A stretch of DNA of 64,000 bases from Duganella sp. SG902. GTDB taxonomy: Bacteria > Pseudomonadota > Gammaproteobacteria > Burkholderiales > Burkholderiaceae_D. Below, piece by piece: positions 29,233-37,806 of this stretch. The translations under genes were made by a program, and so were the position numbers. Each line of letters begins with the position of its first letter. Position 1 is the first letter of the stretch. The DNA lies in assembly GCF_013376005.1 (NCBI RefSeq), contig NZ_JABMJK010000002.1, positions 372,001 through 436,000 of the forward strand. Reading direction: 5' to 3'. The notes under the pieces were generated by a model. The model was given only the letters and a program-made list of their open reading frames with translations. It was not told the DNA's origin and searched no databases.

Positions 29233-29288
29233 ACAAAACTCCTTAATTTTTTAGCAATGGTACAGAATGTTGGTAGTTGGGCGTGTTG

Positions 29289-29315
29289 TTAGCACTCTTC
29301 CCTAACGAGTGCCAA
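29289..29315 (-). promoter_or_regulatory. CIRCE element (HrcA operator)
   Basis: TTAGCACTC (29289-29297), 9-bp spacer, GAGTGCCAA (29307-29315): the CIRCE consensus with one changed base in the right arm. It lies 57 bp upstream of groS and overlaps the end of the -10 box, so HrcA binding blocks the promoter. Confidence 0.9.
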
Positions 29316-29344
29316 TTATAGGGACGACCTCTGGCTATTTCAAG
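29315..29344 (-). promoter_or_regulatory. groESL promoter with overlapping sigma70 and sigma32 features
   Basis: On the minus strand, TTGAAA (29343-29338) and a perfect TATAAT (29320-29315) are 17 bp apart. The -35 is extended to CTTGAAA, the sigma32 -35 consensus, and CCTATAA can serve as a poor sigma32 -10. Confidence 0.75.
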
Positions 29345-29395
29345 GCAAACACTTTGAGGAAAGGCAAAAAAGGCACGCGGGGAGGCGAAAAAGAC

Positions 29396-29582
29396 AACTT
29401 CGGGGGCAGGTCCGCCATTTCCAATGCTTGACTAATGCCCCGTCATTCCCGCGAAAGCGGGAATCCATGCTGAACTTATGACCACGCGTCCTATGGATTC
29501 CCGCCTGCGCGGGAATGACGGCTCATCAGTTTGCGGTCGAAAAAGCCTTAACTTAGCGACATTAGGACCTGACCCCGGAGTT
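29396..29582. repeat. Composite intergenic repeat with inverted terminal motif
   Basis: The left edge reads TTCGGGGGCAGGTCCGCC (29399-29416) and the right edge GGACCTGACCCCGGAG (29565-29580), a degraded inverted pair of the same motif that forms the arms of the 42-bp repeat at 16.65 kb. Inside lies a paired-hairpin unit at 29441-29520: CCCGC-GAAA-GCGGG and CCCGC-CTGC-GCGGG, with outer arms CGTCATTC and GAATGACG. No coding frame is supported. It fills the gap between the groESL promoter and the GH35 stop codon. Confidence 0.7.
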
Positions 29583-31658
29583 TTAAGGCGTGATGCGCAG
29601 GCGATAGACCGGGATGACGCTGACGCCGCGCACAGTGGCGATCTGCCTCTCGCCGCCGAAGTCGGGCCGCGCTTCCTTGGGCAGGTAGACCGGGGCGTCG
29701 GCGCGCAATGGCAGCACGGAGACGGTCAGCGGCTGGTCGAGCAAGGCGGCTTGCTGGCGCAGGCCGATCTGCCATTGGTAGCCGCTGTAGTACCAATCGT
29801 CCAGCAGGCGCGTGCCGGAGTACAGGCGGCCTATGTGGCGCTGGCCGGCCAGCTGCACCACGCTCAGTTGCTGCGATTGTTCCGGCGTCAGCACGACGAT
29901 GGTCAGCTGGCGCTTGCCGTCGCGCCGCACGGTGACGGCGGCGCCGGCGCCTGGCTGCACGCCGGTGACCAGCGTGTGGCCAGCCGCTGTGGCGATCTGC
30001 GCGCCCGGCGCCACGATCTTCGCGCCGGCGTCGAACGACAGCTCGACCGGCACGGCGGCGCTGGCCGCGAACACCGCCACCACGCCGGCCTTGCCCTGAT
30101 CGAGCAGCGTCAGCGGCTGCGCGGTGGCGTAGCGCAGGTTGGTGCCGTCGAGATCCAGGTTCAGCGGCCAGATGAAGTAGGCGCCATCGGCGATGTCCAC
30201 CGGCTTGCTTGGCAGCGTCACGCTCTGGCCCGGCAGCTTGACCGCGAACTGGGTGGCCTTCTGCGCCGCCATCGGATATTGGCGCACGTGGTTGTTGACG
30301 AACAGGAAGCCGCGATCACCCTCGCTGCGCACCGCGAAGCGCGCGGTCGACAGGTCGTCCGGCTTGGCCGGCGAGACATCCGGCTTGCGCACCGTCATCG
30401 GGGCGAGGCGCGCGCCGAAATCGTGCAGGAACAGGTGGAATGGACGCAGCTTCTCCAGCACCTTGCGCTGCTGGCCGTCCGGCCCCAGCGGCGCCTGGAA
30501 GTCGTAGCTAATCATGGTGGTGTCGTTGTAGCCGCCGCTGAGCGTGCTTTCTTCCATGCCCGTCCCGCCCAGGCTGAGCGGATTGCGGCCGCCATGGAAC
30601 ATGTAGTAGCCCATCAGGTTCACGCCCGAGCCCAGCTTCACCGGCAGCATGGAGGCGATGTCGTCGGCCGACACCACGGTGCGGCGGCGGTACATGAACG
30701 GCAGGCCGGCGCCATATTCGGCGCCGAGGAAGGGCGTGACGTCCTTGTCGGTTTCGGCGGTGCCCGGCGCGTGGGCGGCGGTCTGCGCGCCGAGGTCGCC
30801 GCTGACGCGGGTGTCGAAGCGGAAGGCGTAGGTCTCCTTCGGCGGCAGCTCTTTGGTGCTCACGCCCCACGGCTCGTCGGGATAGCCGCCGAACACCGGC
30901 GTCACCTCGCCGCTCGGATAGATGGTGCCGTCCCAGCCGGTGACGGTGTAGTAGGGCACGTCCATGCCCGCCTTCAGCGCCAGCTTTTTCAGCGCGGCGA
31001 TGTGGGCCACGCCCTTGCCGGGACCGTCGATGTTGTATTCATTTTCCAGCTGCACGCCGATCACGCGGCCGCCGTCCTTCCACAGCTGGCCCTTGATCTG
31101 CTGGCCGATCTGCTGGTACAGGCGCTCGACGAACACCATGTATTGCGGATCGTTGGCGCGGGTCGGCATGGCGTTGACCACCCAGTCCGGAATGCCGCCG
31201 TAGCGCACTTCCGCGTGCGCCCACGGGCCGACGCGCACCACCACGTCCAGCCCGGCCTTGGCGGCCAGCTGCACGAAGCGGCGCAGGTCGCGGTTGCCGG
31301 ACCAGTCGAACTTGCCTTCCAGTTCCTCGTGGTGGTTCCACATGACGTAGCTGGCCACGATGTCGATGCCGGCCGCCTTCATCTTGCGCAGCTCGGCCTC
31401 CCATTGCGCGGCGGGCGTGCGGCTGTAGTGGAATTCGCCCATCACGGGCAGCCAGGGGGCGCCGTTGCGGGTCAGGTAGCGCGCGTTGGCGCCCAGGGTG
31501 TCGCCGTTGGGGGCGGTGGCGCTGCCGAGGCGCAGCGCAGCTTTCAGGGGAGGGGGATTGGGGGCGCTGGCATCGATGGCGAGCGTGTCGGCGCCAGCGA
31601 CGCCAGCCGCCAGCACACCCGCAACCAAAACCGCGCAGGTGCGCAGGCGGAAGATCAT
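29583..31658 (-). CDS. Secreted beta-galactosidase, GH35
   Basis: 691 aa with signal peptide (MIFRLRTCAVLVAGVLAAGV, cleavage near AGA). Removes terminal beta-galactose from galacto-oligosaccharides or arabinogalactan. Barrel motifs: WLPVMGEFHYSR, GIDIVASYVMWNHHE, VVVRVGPWAHAEVRYGG, acid/base E207 in VQLENEYN, nucleophile E314 in FLGAEYGAG. C-terminal beta domains follow. It lies 4 bp after galactonate dehydratase on the same strand, so the two are co-transcribed: a hydrolase and a catabolic enzyme for its product. Confidence 0.93.
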   Translation of the reverse strand: MIFRLRTCAVLVAGVLAAGVAGADTLAIDASAPNPPPLKAALRLGSATAPNGDTLGANARYLTRNGAPWLPVMGEFHYSRTPAAQWEAELRKMKAAGIDIVASYVMWNHHEELEGKFDWSGNRDLRRFVQLAAKAGLDVVVRVGPWAHAEVRYGGIPDWVVNAMPTRANDPQYMVFVERLYQQIGQQIKGQLWKDGGRVIGVQLENEYNIDGPGKGVAHIAALKKLALKAGMDVPYYTVTGWDGTIYPSGEVTPVFGGYPDEPWGVSTKELPPKETYAFRFDTRVSGDLGAQTAAHAPGTAETDKDVTPFLGAEYGAGLPFMYRRRTVVSADDIASMLPVKLGSGVNLMGYYMFHGGRNPLSLGGTGMEESTLSGGYNDTTMISYDFQAPLGPDGQQRKVLEKLRPFHLFLHDFGARLAPMTVRKPDVSPAKPDDLSTARFAVRSEGDRGFLFVNNHVRQYPMAAQKATQFAVKLPGQSVTLPSKPVDIADGAYFIWPLNLDLDGTNLRYATAQPLTLLDQGKAGVVAVFAASAAVPVELSFDAGAKIVAPGAQIATAAGHTLVTGVQPGAGAAVTVRRDGKRQLTIVVLTPEQSQQLSVVQLAGQRHIGRLYSGTRLLDDWYYSGYQWQIGLRQQAALLDQPLTVSVLPLRADAPVYLPKEARPDFGGERQIATVRGVSVIPVYRLRITP

Positions 31659-31662
31659 CGAT

Positions 31663-32811
31663 TTACCATTCCGCGACGCTGCCGTCCTCGTGGCGCCAAA
31701 CCGGATTGCGCCAGTCGGGGGCGTTCTTGCTGGCCTCGATGACGCGTTCCTCGTCCACCTCCACGCCCAGGCCCGGCTTGGTCAGCGGATTGCAGTAGCC
31801 GTCGACGATCTTGAAGTCATCCTTGTTGATGACGTAGTCCAGCAGCTCGCCGCCCTTGTTGTAGTGGATGCCCATGCTTTGTTCCTGCAGCACGGCGTTG
31901 TACGACACGAAGTCCACGTGCAGGCAGGAGGCCAGCGCCACAGGGCCCAGCGGGCAGTGCGGCGCCAGCGTGATGTCGTAGGCCTCGGCCATGGCGGCGA
32001 TCTTCACGCATTCGGTGATGCCGCCGGCGTGCGACAGGTCCGGCTGCACGATGGACAGGCCGCCGGCCGCGAACACGTGCTTGAATTCGAAGCGCGAGTA
32101 CATGCGCTCGCCGGCCGCCAGCGGGATCGAGGTCTGCTCGGCCAGGCGCGGGTAGTACTCGGCCTGCTCGGCCAGCACCGGCTCCTCCACGAACAGCGGA
32201 CGGTATGGTTCCAGTTCGCGCAGCAGCACCTTGGCCATCGGCGCGGCCACGCGGCCGTGGAAGTCCAGGCCGAACTCGATGGTGGTGCCGAACGCCTCGC
32301 GGATCTCGGCCACGCGGCGCACCGCCTCGTCGACCTTGGCCGAGGTGTCCAGCATGCCCAGCTCCTCGGTGGCGTTCATCTTGAAAGTGTTGAAGCCGCC
32401 TTTTTGCAGCGTGCGCATCTGCTCGATGATGTCGGACGGGCGGTCGCCGCCGACCCAGCTGTACATCTTCATGCGGTCGCGCACCAGGCCGCCCAGCAGC
32501 TCGTACACCGGCTTGCCCAGCACCTTGCCCTTGATGTCCCACAGCGCCTGGTCGATGCCGGCGATGGCGCTCATGAAGATGGCGCCGCCGCGGTAGAAGC
32601 CGGCGCGGTACATGGTTTGCCACAGGTCGTTGATGCGCGCCGGGTCCTGGCCGATCAAATACGGTTCCATTTCCTGGACCGCCGTCTCCACGGAGCGGGC
32701 GCGGCCTTCGATGACCGGTTCGCCCCAGCCAACCACGCCTTCATCGGTTTCGATTTTGAGCAGCATCCAGCGCGGAGGAACACGGTAGGTCGTCAGTTTG
32801 ATGATTTTCAT
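31663..32811 (-). CDS. dgoD: D-galactonate dehydratase
   Basis: Enolase-superfamily enzyme, 382 aa; converts D-galactonate to 2-keto-3-deoxygalactonate, the substrate of DgoK at 19 kb. Opens [22 protein letters not shown]. Metal ligands and acid/base residues are in the expected order: GLDFHGR (Asp and His), FVEEPVL (Glu), AAGERMYSR (Glu), [10 protein letters not shown] (His). Family length is canonical. First gene of the dgoD-GH35 unit, with an 11-bp inverted repeat upstream. Confidence 0.95.
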   Translation of the reverse strand: MKIIKLTTYRVPPRWMLLKIETDEGVVGWGEPVIEGRARSVETAVQEMEPYLIGQDPARINDLWQTMYRAGFYRGGAIFMSAIAGIDQALWDIKGKVLGKPVYELLGGLVRDRMKMYSWVGGDRPSDIIEQMRTLQKGGFNTFKMNATEELGMLDTSAKVDEAVRRVAEIREAFGTTIEFGLDFHGRVAAPMAKVLLRELEPYRPLFVEEPVLAEQAEYYPRLAEQTSIPLAAGERMYSRFEFKHVFAAGGLSIVQPDLSHAGGITECVKIAAMAEAYDITLAPHCPLGPVALASCLHVDFVSYNAVLQEQSMGIHYNKGGELLDYVINKDDFKIVDGYCNPLTKPGLGVEVDEERVIEASKNAPDWRNPVWRHEDGSVAEW

Positions 32812-32906
32812 AGGATCAGGTCAGGGTGGTGGTTCAGGGAACAGCGCTCAGTCTAAAGCGGGTGGCTAGACTGGAAATATGATTAATTCGCAACGACCCA
32901 TATCAT

Positions 32907-32944
32907 TATCGGATAGCAGCCGCCTGCCGCCCAGCTATCCGATA
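32907..32944. promoter_or_regulatory. 11-bp inverted repeat between dgoD and the SMP-30 paralogue
   Basis: TATCGGATAGC (32907-32917) and GCTATCCGATA (32934-32944) are perfect reverse complements with a 16-bp GC-rich spacer. It lies in the 220-bp divergent intergenic region, about 96 bp from the dgoD start and 88 bp from the other start. Two half-sites three helical turns apart would suit a tetrameric regulator; the GbpR-like LysR encoded 1 kb away is the obvious candidate. Confidence 0.55.
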
Positions 32945-33031
32945 TCCGCATGGCTGGAAGCGGTTAATTCATAGCAGCGGTGGCGGGCGCTCGCTTAGAC
33001 TGGACGCTGTCAAAATTTCATCAGGAGCCGT

Positions 33032-33949
33032 ATGAATTCCGCCAGTGCGACCGTCACCGCCACGCCCGGTATCATGCTCGTCCGGGTGGGACAGGCCGGT
33101 TGCGCGCTGCGGTGGGACGTTCAGCGGCAATGCTGGCGGTGGCCGGACCCGGTAGGTAGCCAACTATACGCCTGGCCCGCGCCGCCGGCGATGCCCAGCG
33201 GCGTGCGTATGTTAGAAACCGCACGCGTGGTCGCATGTTGCAGTTCCGGCCGCGTGCTGCTGGGGCTGGGCAAGCGGCTGGGCTTGCTGGAATTGCCGCA
33301 GCCGGGCCAGCCCAGCCGTCCGCTGCCGGCCCAACTGCTGGTCACCGTCGACGCCGCCGAGCCGCGCACCAGCATCAGCGACGGCTGCACCGACCGCCAC
33401 GGCAACTTCGTGTTCGGCACCGCCAACACCGCCCAGGACCGGCGCCCGATCGGCAGCTTCTACCAGTATTCCCAGCGCCACGGCCTGCGCCGGCTGGCCT
33501 TGCCGGCGGTGGTCAGCGCCACCGCCATCGCCTTCAGCGCCGACGGCCGCCGCATGGTGTTCGCCGACGCCGCGCGGGGCGACCTCATGCAATGCGACTA
33601 CGATCCCGAGCGCGCCAAGGTGGGTGATGTGAAATCGTTTTCAGCATTGCTGGAGCCGGGCGCCGGCGCCGCCATCTTCGATAGCGAGGACCATCTCTGG
33701 AGCGTGCAAGGGGGGGCGCTGGTGCAGTACGACCGCGCGGGCGTGGTGCGGCGGCGGGTGGTGCTGGCGCGCGAGCCGGCCGCCAGCGTGGCGTTTGGCG
33801 GCGCGGCGCTGGACCAGTTGCTGGTGCTGGGCGCGCAGGGCGGTTTGTACGGCTTGCCGCCCGATTTGCTCAAGGGCCTGGCGCCCGGTGTGGCCGATAG
33901 CTTGTTTATTGATAGCGGGAGCGCTTCCAGCGCGGCTTCCGGCGTGTAA
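33032..33949 (+). CDS. Degenerate SMP-30/gluconolactonase-like propeller protein
   Basis: 305 aa, no signal peptide, behind AGGAG. It has the blade pattern of the SMP-30 family (SDGCTDRHGNFVFGTANT, ATAIAFSADGRRMVFADAARGD, FDSEDHLWSVQGGALVQYD) but the metal ligands seem lost: the ND of the RxND motif is SD, the SN of the SNGLAWSPD-type motif is SAT, and the PDGM-type Asp is replaced in GAGAAIFDSED. The N-terminal Glu of GEGPxW is also absent. Probably a non-enzymatic sugar-lactone binder or decayed enzyme. Compare the intact paralogue at 20.9 kb. It precedes the LysR gene by 58 bp. Confidence 0.7.
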   Translation: MNSASATVTATPGIMLVRVGQAGCALRWDVQRQCWRWPDPVGSQLYAWPAPPAMPSGVRMLETARVVACCSSGRVLLGLGKRLGLLELPQPGQPSRPLPAQLLVTVDAAEPRTSISDGCTDRHGNFVFGTANTAQDRRPIGSFYQYSQRHGLRRLALPAVVSATAIAFSADGRRMVFADAARGDLMQCDYDPERAKVGDVKSFSALLEPGAGAAIFDSEDHLWSVQGGALVQYDRAGVVRRRVVLAREPAASVAFGGAALDQLLVLGAQGGLYGLPPDLLKGLAPGVADSLFIDSGSASSAASGV

Positions 33950-34007
33950 CCACGATTGACGATGGTCGAGCCCGCATTTATGATGGGCAATCAACCCCGA
34001 TGCTCAT

Positions 34008-34970
34008 ATGAATGATTCCCGTTCGGATCGCTTTGTTCGTTCCCACCTGAAAACCCGTCACCTCGTCTTGCTGGTTGAACTCGGCCGGCATGGCTCCATC
34101 GCCCACGCGGCGCAAGCCGCCAACCTGACGCAGCCGGGCGCCTCCAAGCTGTTGGGCGAGCTGGAGCATGCGCTCGGCGTGCAATTGTTCGAGCGCCTGT
34201 CGCGCGGCGTGTCGCCGACCTGGTACGGCAAGGTGCTGATCCGCCGCGCCGGCGCGGCGCTGGCCGAGATGGACGCGGCGCACCAGGAGGTGATGGAACT
34301 GCTGTCCGGCCTGCGCGGGCGGGTGGGCATCGGCACCGTGCTGGCGCCGGCCACCGGGCTGGTGCCGAAGGCCATCAACCTGCTCAAGGGGCGCCACGCG
34401 CGCGTGCACGTGGCGGTGACCATGTCGACCAGCAAGGTGCTGGTGGAGCGCCTGCGCAGCGGCGAGCTGGACCTGGTGGTCGGCCGCATCCTCGACACCG
34501 AGGCCGCCGACGAGCTGAACTTCGAACCGCTGACCGACGAGCCGCATTTGCTGATCGCGCGCGCCAGCCATCCGCTGATGGAGCGCAGCGCCCTGAAGCT
34601 GGAGGATCTGATGGCGCAGTGCTGGATCCTGCCGCCGGCCGGCTCCATCCTGCGCGACCGCCTGACCGCGCTGTTCCTGTCGCACGGCCTCGAGCAGCCA
34701 TCGGAAACGGTGGAGACGCTGGACATGCCGGTGGTGGCCAGCCTGCTGCTGAACAACGACATGATCGTGGCGCTGCCGGCGGAGGCGGTGCAGCCGTATC
34801 TGGACGCCGGCCTGCTGAAGGTGCTGCCGTTCGAGCTCGGCGTCAGCATGGACTCGTTCGGCATTGTGACGCGCAAGCGACATCAGCTCTCGCCGGGCGC
34901 CGACGCCATGCTGATCGCGCTGCGCGACGCCGCGGCCGGCATCTATCCGCATTACCGCGCGCCTGTCTGA
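34008..34970 (+). CDS. LysR-family regulator, GbpR-like
   Basis: 320 aa. N-terminal helix-turn-helix: LKTRHLVLLVELGRHGSIAHAAQAANLTQPGASKLLGELEHALGVQLFERLSRGVSPTWYGKVLIRRA, then a periplasmic-binding-type effector domain (VGIGTVLAPATGLVPKAINLLKGRHARVHVAV, SLLLNNDMIVALPAEAVQPY). The sequence style matches GbpR, the galactose-responsive regulator of Agrobacterium; the context of galactose genes on both sides agrees. Likely controls dgoD-GH35 and the TonB receptor downstream. Confidence 0.87.
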   Translation: MNDSRSDRFVRSHLKTRHLVLLVELGRHGSIAHAAQAANLTQPGASKLLGELEHALGVQLFERLSRGVSPTWYGKVLIRRAGAALAEMDAAHQEVMELLSGLRGRVGIGTVLAPATGLVPKAINLLKGRHARVHVAVTMSTSKVLVERLRSGELDLVVGRILDTEAADELNFEPLTDEPHLLIARASHPLMERSALKLEDLMAQCWILPPAGSILRDRLTALFLSHGLEQPSETVETLDMPVVASLLLNNDMIVALPAEAVQPYLDAGLLKVLPFELGVSMDSFGIVTRKRHQLSPGADAMLIALRDAAAGIYPHYRAPV

Positions 34971-35007
34971 AGCGCAACCTTGTTTGATATACGAACTTGG
35001 TATGGCC

Positions 35008-35045
35008 GAAACTAAATTATCTATTGGTTAGTAATTTCGTGTTTC
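35008..35045. promoter_or_regulatory. AT-rich imperfect dyad upstream of the TonB receptor
   Basis: GAAAC-TA-AAATTA (35008-35019) faces TAATTT-CGT-GTTTC (35032-35045), an imperfect inverted repeat in the 143-bp gap between the LysR gene and the receptor. Candidate regulator site; no clear promoter boxes were fixed. Confidence 0.35.
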
Positions 35046-35113
35046 GTTAGCATCCCGTTATCCGTCCACATCTTCACCAGAGACGGAACACATACAAACA
35101 CTGGAGATGCACA

Positions 35114-37723
35114 ATGAAGCACAAGAAGTTGAGCTGGCTGATCGCCACGCTCTTTACCGCCCCGCTGCTGGTCCAAGAAGCCTTCGCCCAGGAGGCTGCC
35201 GCGGCAGGCGATATTCAACAAGTGAACGTGACCGGCATCCGCGCCTCGGTACGCAATGCGCTGGCGGCCAAGGACGCCTCCAACAGCATCGTCGAGGTGA
35301 TCGCGTCGGAAGACATCGGCAAGCTGCCGGATACCACCATCGCTGAATCGCTGGCGCGCCTGCCGGGCCTGTCGTCCGGCCTCGATCGCGGCAACGCTTC
35401 GCAGATCGTGGCGCGCGGCATGGGCCCGCGCTTCATCGGCGCCACCCTCAACGGCCGCGAGCTGGCCTCGTCGGAGCCCAACCGCGCCGTGCGTTTCGAG
35501 CAGTTCCCGTCGGAGTCGCTGAGCGGCGCCACCGTGTACAAAACGCAGGCGGCGGAGGTGGTGGAAGGCGGCATCGCCACCACGATCGATTTGCAAACGG
35601 TTTCGCCGCTGAAGACCAACGGCCGCCAGGTGGTGCTGCGCGCCGACGCGCTGTACTACCCGCTGGCCAGGGACATCCAGGGCGCCGACAAGACCGCGCC
35701 GCGCGTGGGTGGCGTCTTCATCGACCAGTTCGCCAACAAGACGCTGGGCGCGGCGCTGGCGTTCAGCTACCAGGACCAGCCTTCGGTGCAGAAGAACAAG
35801 CGCCACTGGGGCTTCAACGAGACCAACTCGGTCGACGTCACCGGCGACGGCAAGGTCGACAAGCTGCCATGGGGCTTCCAGGACGAGGCGCGCCAGGGCA
35901 AGGACAAGCGCGGCAGTGTGCTGGGCAAGGTCGAGTGGAAACCGAACAACGACGTGCAGATCACCGCCGACACCTATTATGCGGAAGCGAAGATCAAGGA
36001 ACGCGGCCTGCAGCACTGGGTGGACGGCGTCGGCAACTGGGACGGCTACAACTCGGCCAACTACAGCAAGCTCGATGTGCGCGACGGCTACGTGGTCGGC
36101 GGCACCATCAGCAACGCCACCCTGCTCAACAACGACTTCATCTATGTGCAGGACACCAGCGTGGCCGCCAGCGGCCTGAACGGCAAGTTCAACGCCGGCG
36201 AGTGGAAGATCGACGCCGACCTGTCGACCTCGCACGCGCGCCGCGCCAGCGCCTGGCGCGACCTGCGCCAGAGCGCCTTCAACGTGCCGGTCACCTGGTC
36301 GTTCCCGGGCGACGAGGTGCAGAACTACAGCTTCGGCATCGACAGCGCCAACGTCGCCAACTTCGGCGCGCCGTCGCTGTACATCGATACCGACGGCCAT
36401 GTGAAGGACAAGCTGAACGCCGCGGCCCTGAGCGCCTCGCGCGCCATCGACAGCAGCGTCATCAGCCGCATCAAGGTGGGCGTGCGCGCCACCGACCGCG
36501 AGAAGAGCTACCACCAGACCACCTGGACCCTGCAGCCAAAATCGGCGATTCCGGCATCCGCGTACGAGACCATCAACGTCGACGGCTATCCGGCCTTCTT
36601 CGGCCTGAAGGACTGGGACGGCACCATCGCCTCGGCCTTCGGCCCGAACGCGTTCAACCCGAATGGCCAGACGCAGGAAGGCTGGCAGACCCAGAACGAC
36701 GCGCTGGCCGGCTGGAAGGTCAAGGAGCGCAGCACCTCGGCCTTCGTGCAGGGCGAGCTGGATGGCGAAGCGCTGGGCAAGACCTACCGCGGCAACGTCG
36801 GCGTGCGCCTGGTGCACACCAAGCAGACCGGCTATGGCATGCAGTCGGTCAACGGCGCGGCGCCAACGCCGACCGAGGGCGGCACCTCGTACACCGAGAT
36901 CCTGCCTAGCCTGAACCTGGTGTTCAACCTGGACCAGGCGCAGGAGCGCCAGCTGCGTTTCAGCGTGGCCCGGGCCATGTCGCGCGCGCCGCTGGATGAA
37001 ATGCGCGCCTCGCGCAACCTGAGTCTGAGCACCACCGACACCAGCCAGCCGGTCACCGGCAGCGCCGGCAATCCGGAACTGAAGCCGATGATGGCCAATC
37101 AGGTCGACCTGTCCTACCAGTGGTACTTCGGCAAAGGTTCGCTGCTGTCGGCCGGTGGCTTCTACAAGAAGGTGCAGCGCTACATCGCCATCGAAAGCGA
37201 CACCACCACCATCAATGGCCGCCCCGCGACCATCACCCGTTCGGTGAACGGCGAGGGTGGCGACATCCGCGGTCTGGAGCTGGTGTACCAGCAGGCCTTC
37301 ACGTCGCTGCCGGCGCCGTGGGATGGCCTGGGTATCTTCAGCAGCTACTCCTACACCACCAGCAACATCAAGGAGCAGACCCCGGCGGTGAATCCGTATC
37401 CGATCGAAGGCCTGATGAAGTCCAACGGCGGCGTGACCCTGTGGTACGAGAAGGCGGGCTACGAAGCGCGCCTGTCGGCCAACTACCACAGCAAGTTCGC
37501 CCGCAACCCGACCTGGGGCGCCGGCCAGCTGATCATGAACGAAGCCGAGACTTACCTGACGCTGAACCTGTCGAAGCAACTGACGCCTAACCTGCAACTG
37601 CGCTTCGGCATCGACAACCTGACCAACCAGAAAGCGGTGTACACCAGCGCCAACAATCCTGGACAGCAGGAAGTCACGGAGTTCGGCCGCCGCTTCAACC
37701 TGGGTCTGACCTACAAGCTGTAA
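35114..37723 (+). CDS. TonB-dependent receptor, carbohydrate-type
   Basis: Outer-membrane transporter of 869 aa. Signal peptide ends near EAFAQ; TonB box-like IQQVNVTGIRASVRNALAAKD; plug motifs VIASEDIGKLPDTTIAESLARLPGLSS, IVARGMGPRFIGATLNGREL, FPSESLSGATVYKTQAAEVVEGGIATTIDLQT. This GIRAS/IGKLPD form is typical of the sugar-uptake receptors of Xanthomonas, Caulobacter and Massilia types. Barrel ends FNLGLTYKL. Flanked by a galactose regulator and a beta-galactosidase, so galacto-oligosaccharides are the likely cargo. Confidence 0.92.
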   Translation: MKHKKLSWLIATLFTAPLLVQEAFAQEAAAAGDIQQVNVTGIRASVRNALAAKDASNSIVEVIASEDIGKLPDTTIAESLARLPGLSSGLDRGNASQIVARGMGPRFIGATLNGRELASSEPNRAVRFEQFPSESLSGATVYKTQAAEVVEGGIATTIDLQTVSPLKTNGRQVVLRADALYYPLARDIQGADKTAPRVGGVFIDQFANKTLGAALAFSYQDQPSVQKNKRHWGFNETNSVDVTGDGKVDKLPWGFQDEARQGKDKRGSVLGKVEWKPNNDVQITADTYYAEAKIKERGLQHWVDGVGNWDGYNSANYSKLDVRDGYVVGGTISNATLLNNDFIYVQDTSVAASGLNGKFNAGEWKIDADLSTSHARRASAWRDLRQSAFNVPVTWSFPGDEVQNYSFGIDSANVANFGAPSLYIDTDGHVKDKLNAAALSASRAIDSSVISRIKVGVRATDREKSYHQTTWTLQPKSAIPASAYETINVDGYPAFFGLKDWDGTIASAFGPNAFNPNGQTQEGWQTQNDALAGWKVKERSTSAFVQGELDGEALGKTYRGNVGVRLVHTKQTGYGMQSVNGAAPTPTEGGTSYTEILPSLNLVFNLDQAQERQLRFSVARAMSRAPLDEMRASRNLSLSTTDTSQPVTGSAGNPELKPMMANQVDLSYQWYFGKGSLLSAGGFYKKVQRYIAIESDTTTINGRPATITRSVNGEGGDIRGLELVYQQAFTSLPAPWDGLGIFSSYSYTTSNIKEQTPAVNPYPIEGLMKSNGGVTLWYEKAGYEARLSANYHSKFARNPTWGAGQLIMNEAETYLTLNLSKQLTPNLQLRFGIDNLTNQKAVYTSANNPGQQEVTEFGRRFNLGLTYKL

Positions 37724-37754
37724 GCACACGTTCATCCTTTTTATCGTGGTTTTG

Positions 37755-37790
37755 CGGAGCGGTGCGTGATGGCGCTGCTCCGTTTTTTTT
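37755..37790 (+). terminator. Intrinsic terminator between TonB receptor and GH2 gene
   Basis: Bases 37755-37765 and 37772-37782 form an 11-bp stem with two G-T pairs, a 6-nt loop and eight T directly after. It ends only 17 bp before the GH2 start codon, leaving no room for another promoter in between, so it probably acts as a partial terminator that lowers enzyme expression relative to the receptor. Confidence 0.8.
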
Positions 37791-37806
37791 CATAGGGAGC
37801 CCGATT

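Noticed and set aside
34971-35060. TTGGTAT motif shared by the dgoK upstream region (about 19231) and the TonB receptor upstream region (about 34998)
   Set aside because: Only seven bases in common and no dyad; too short to call a shared GbpR box.
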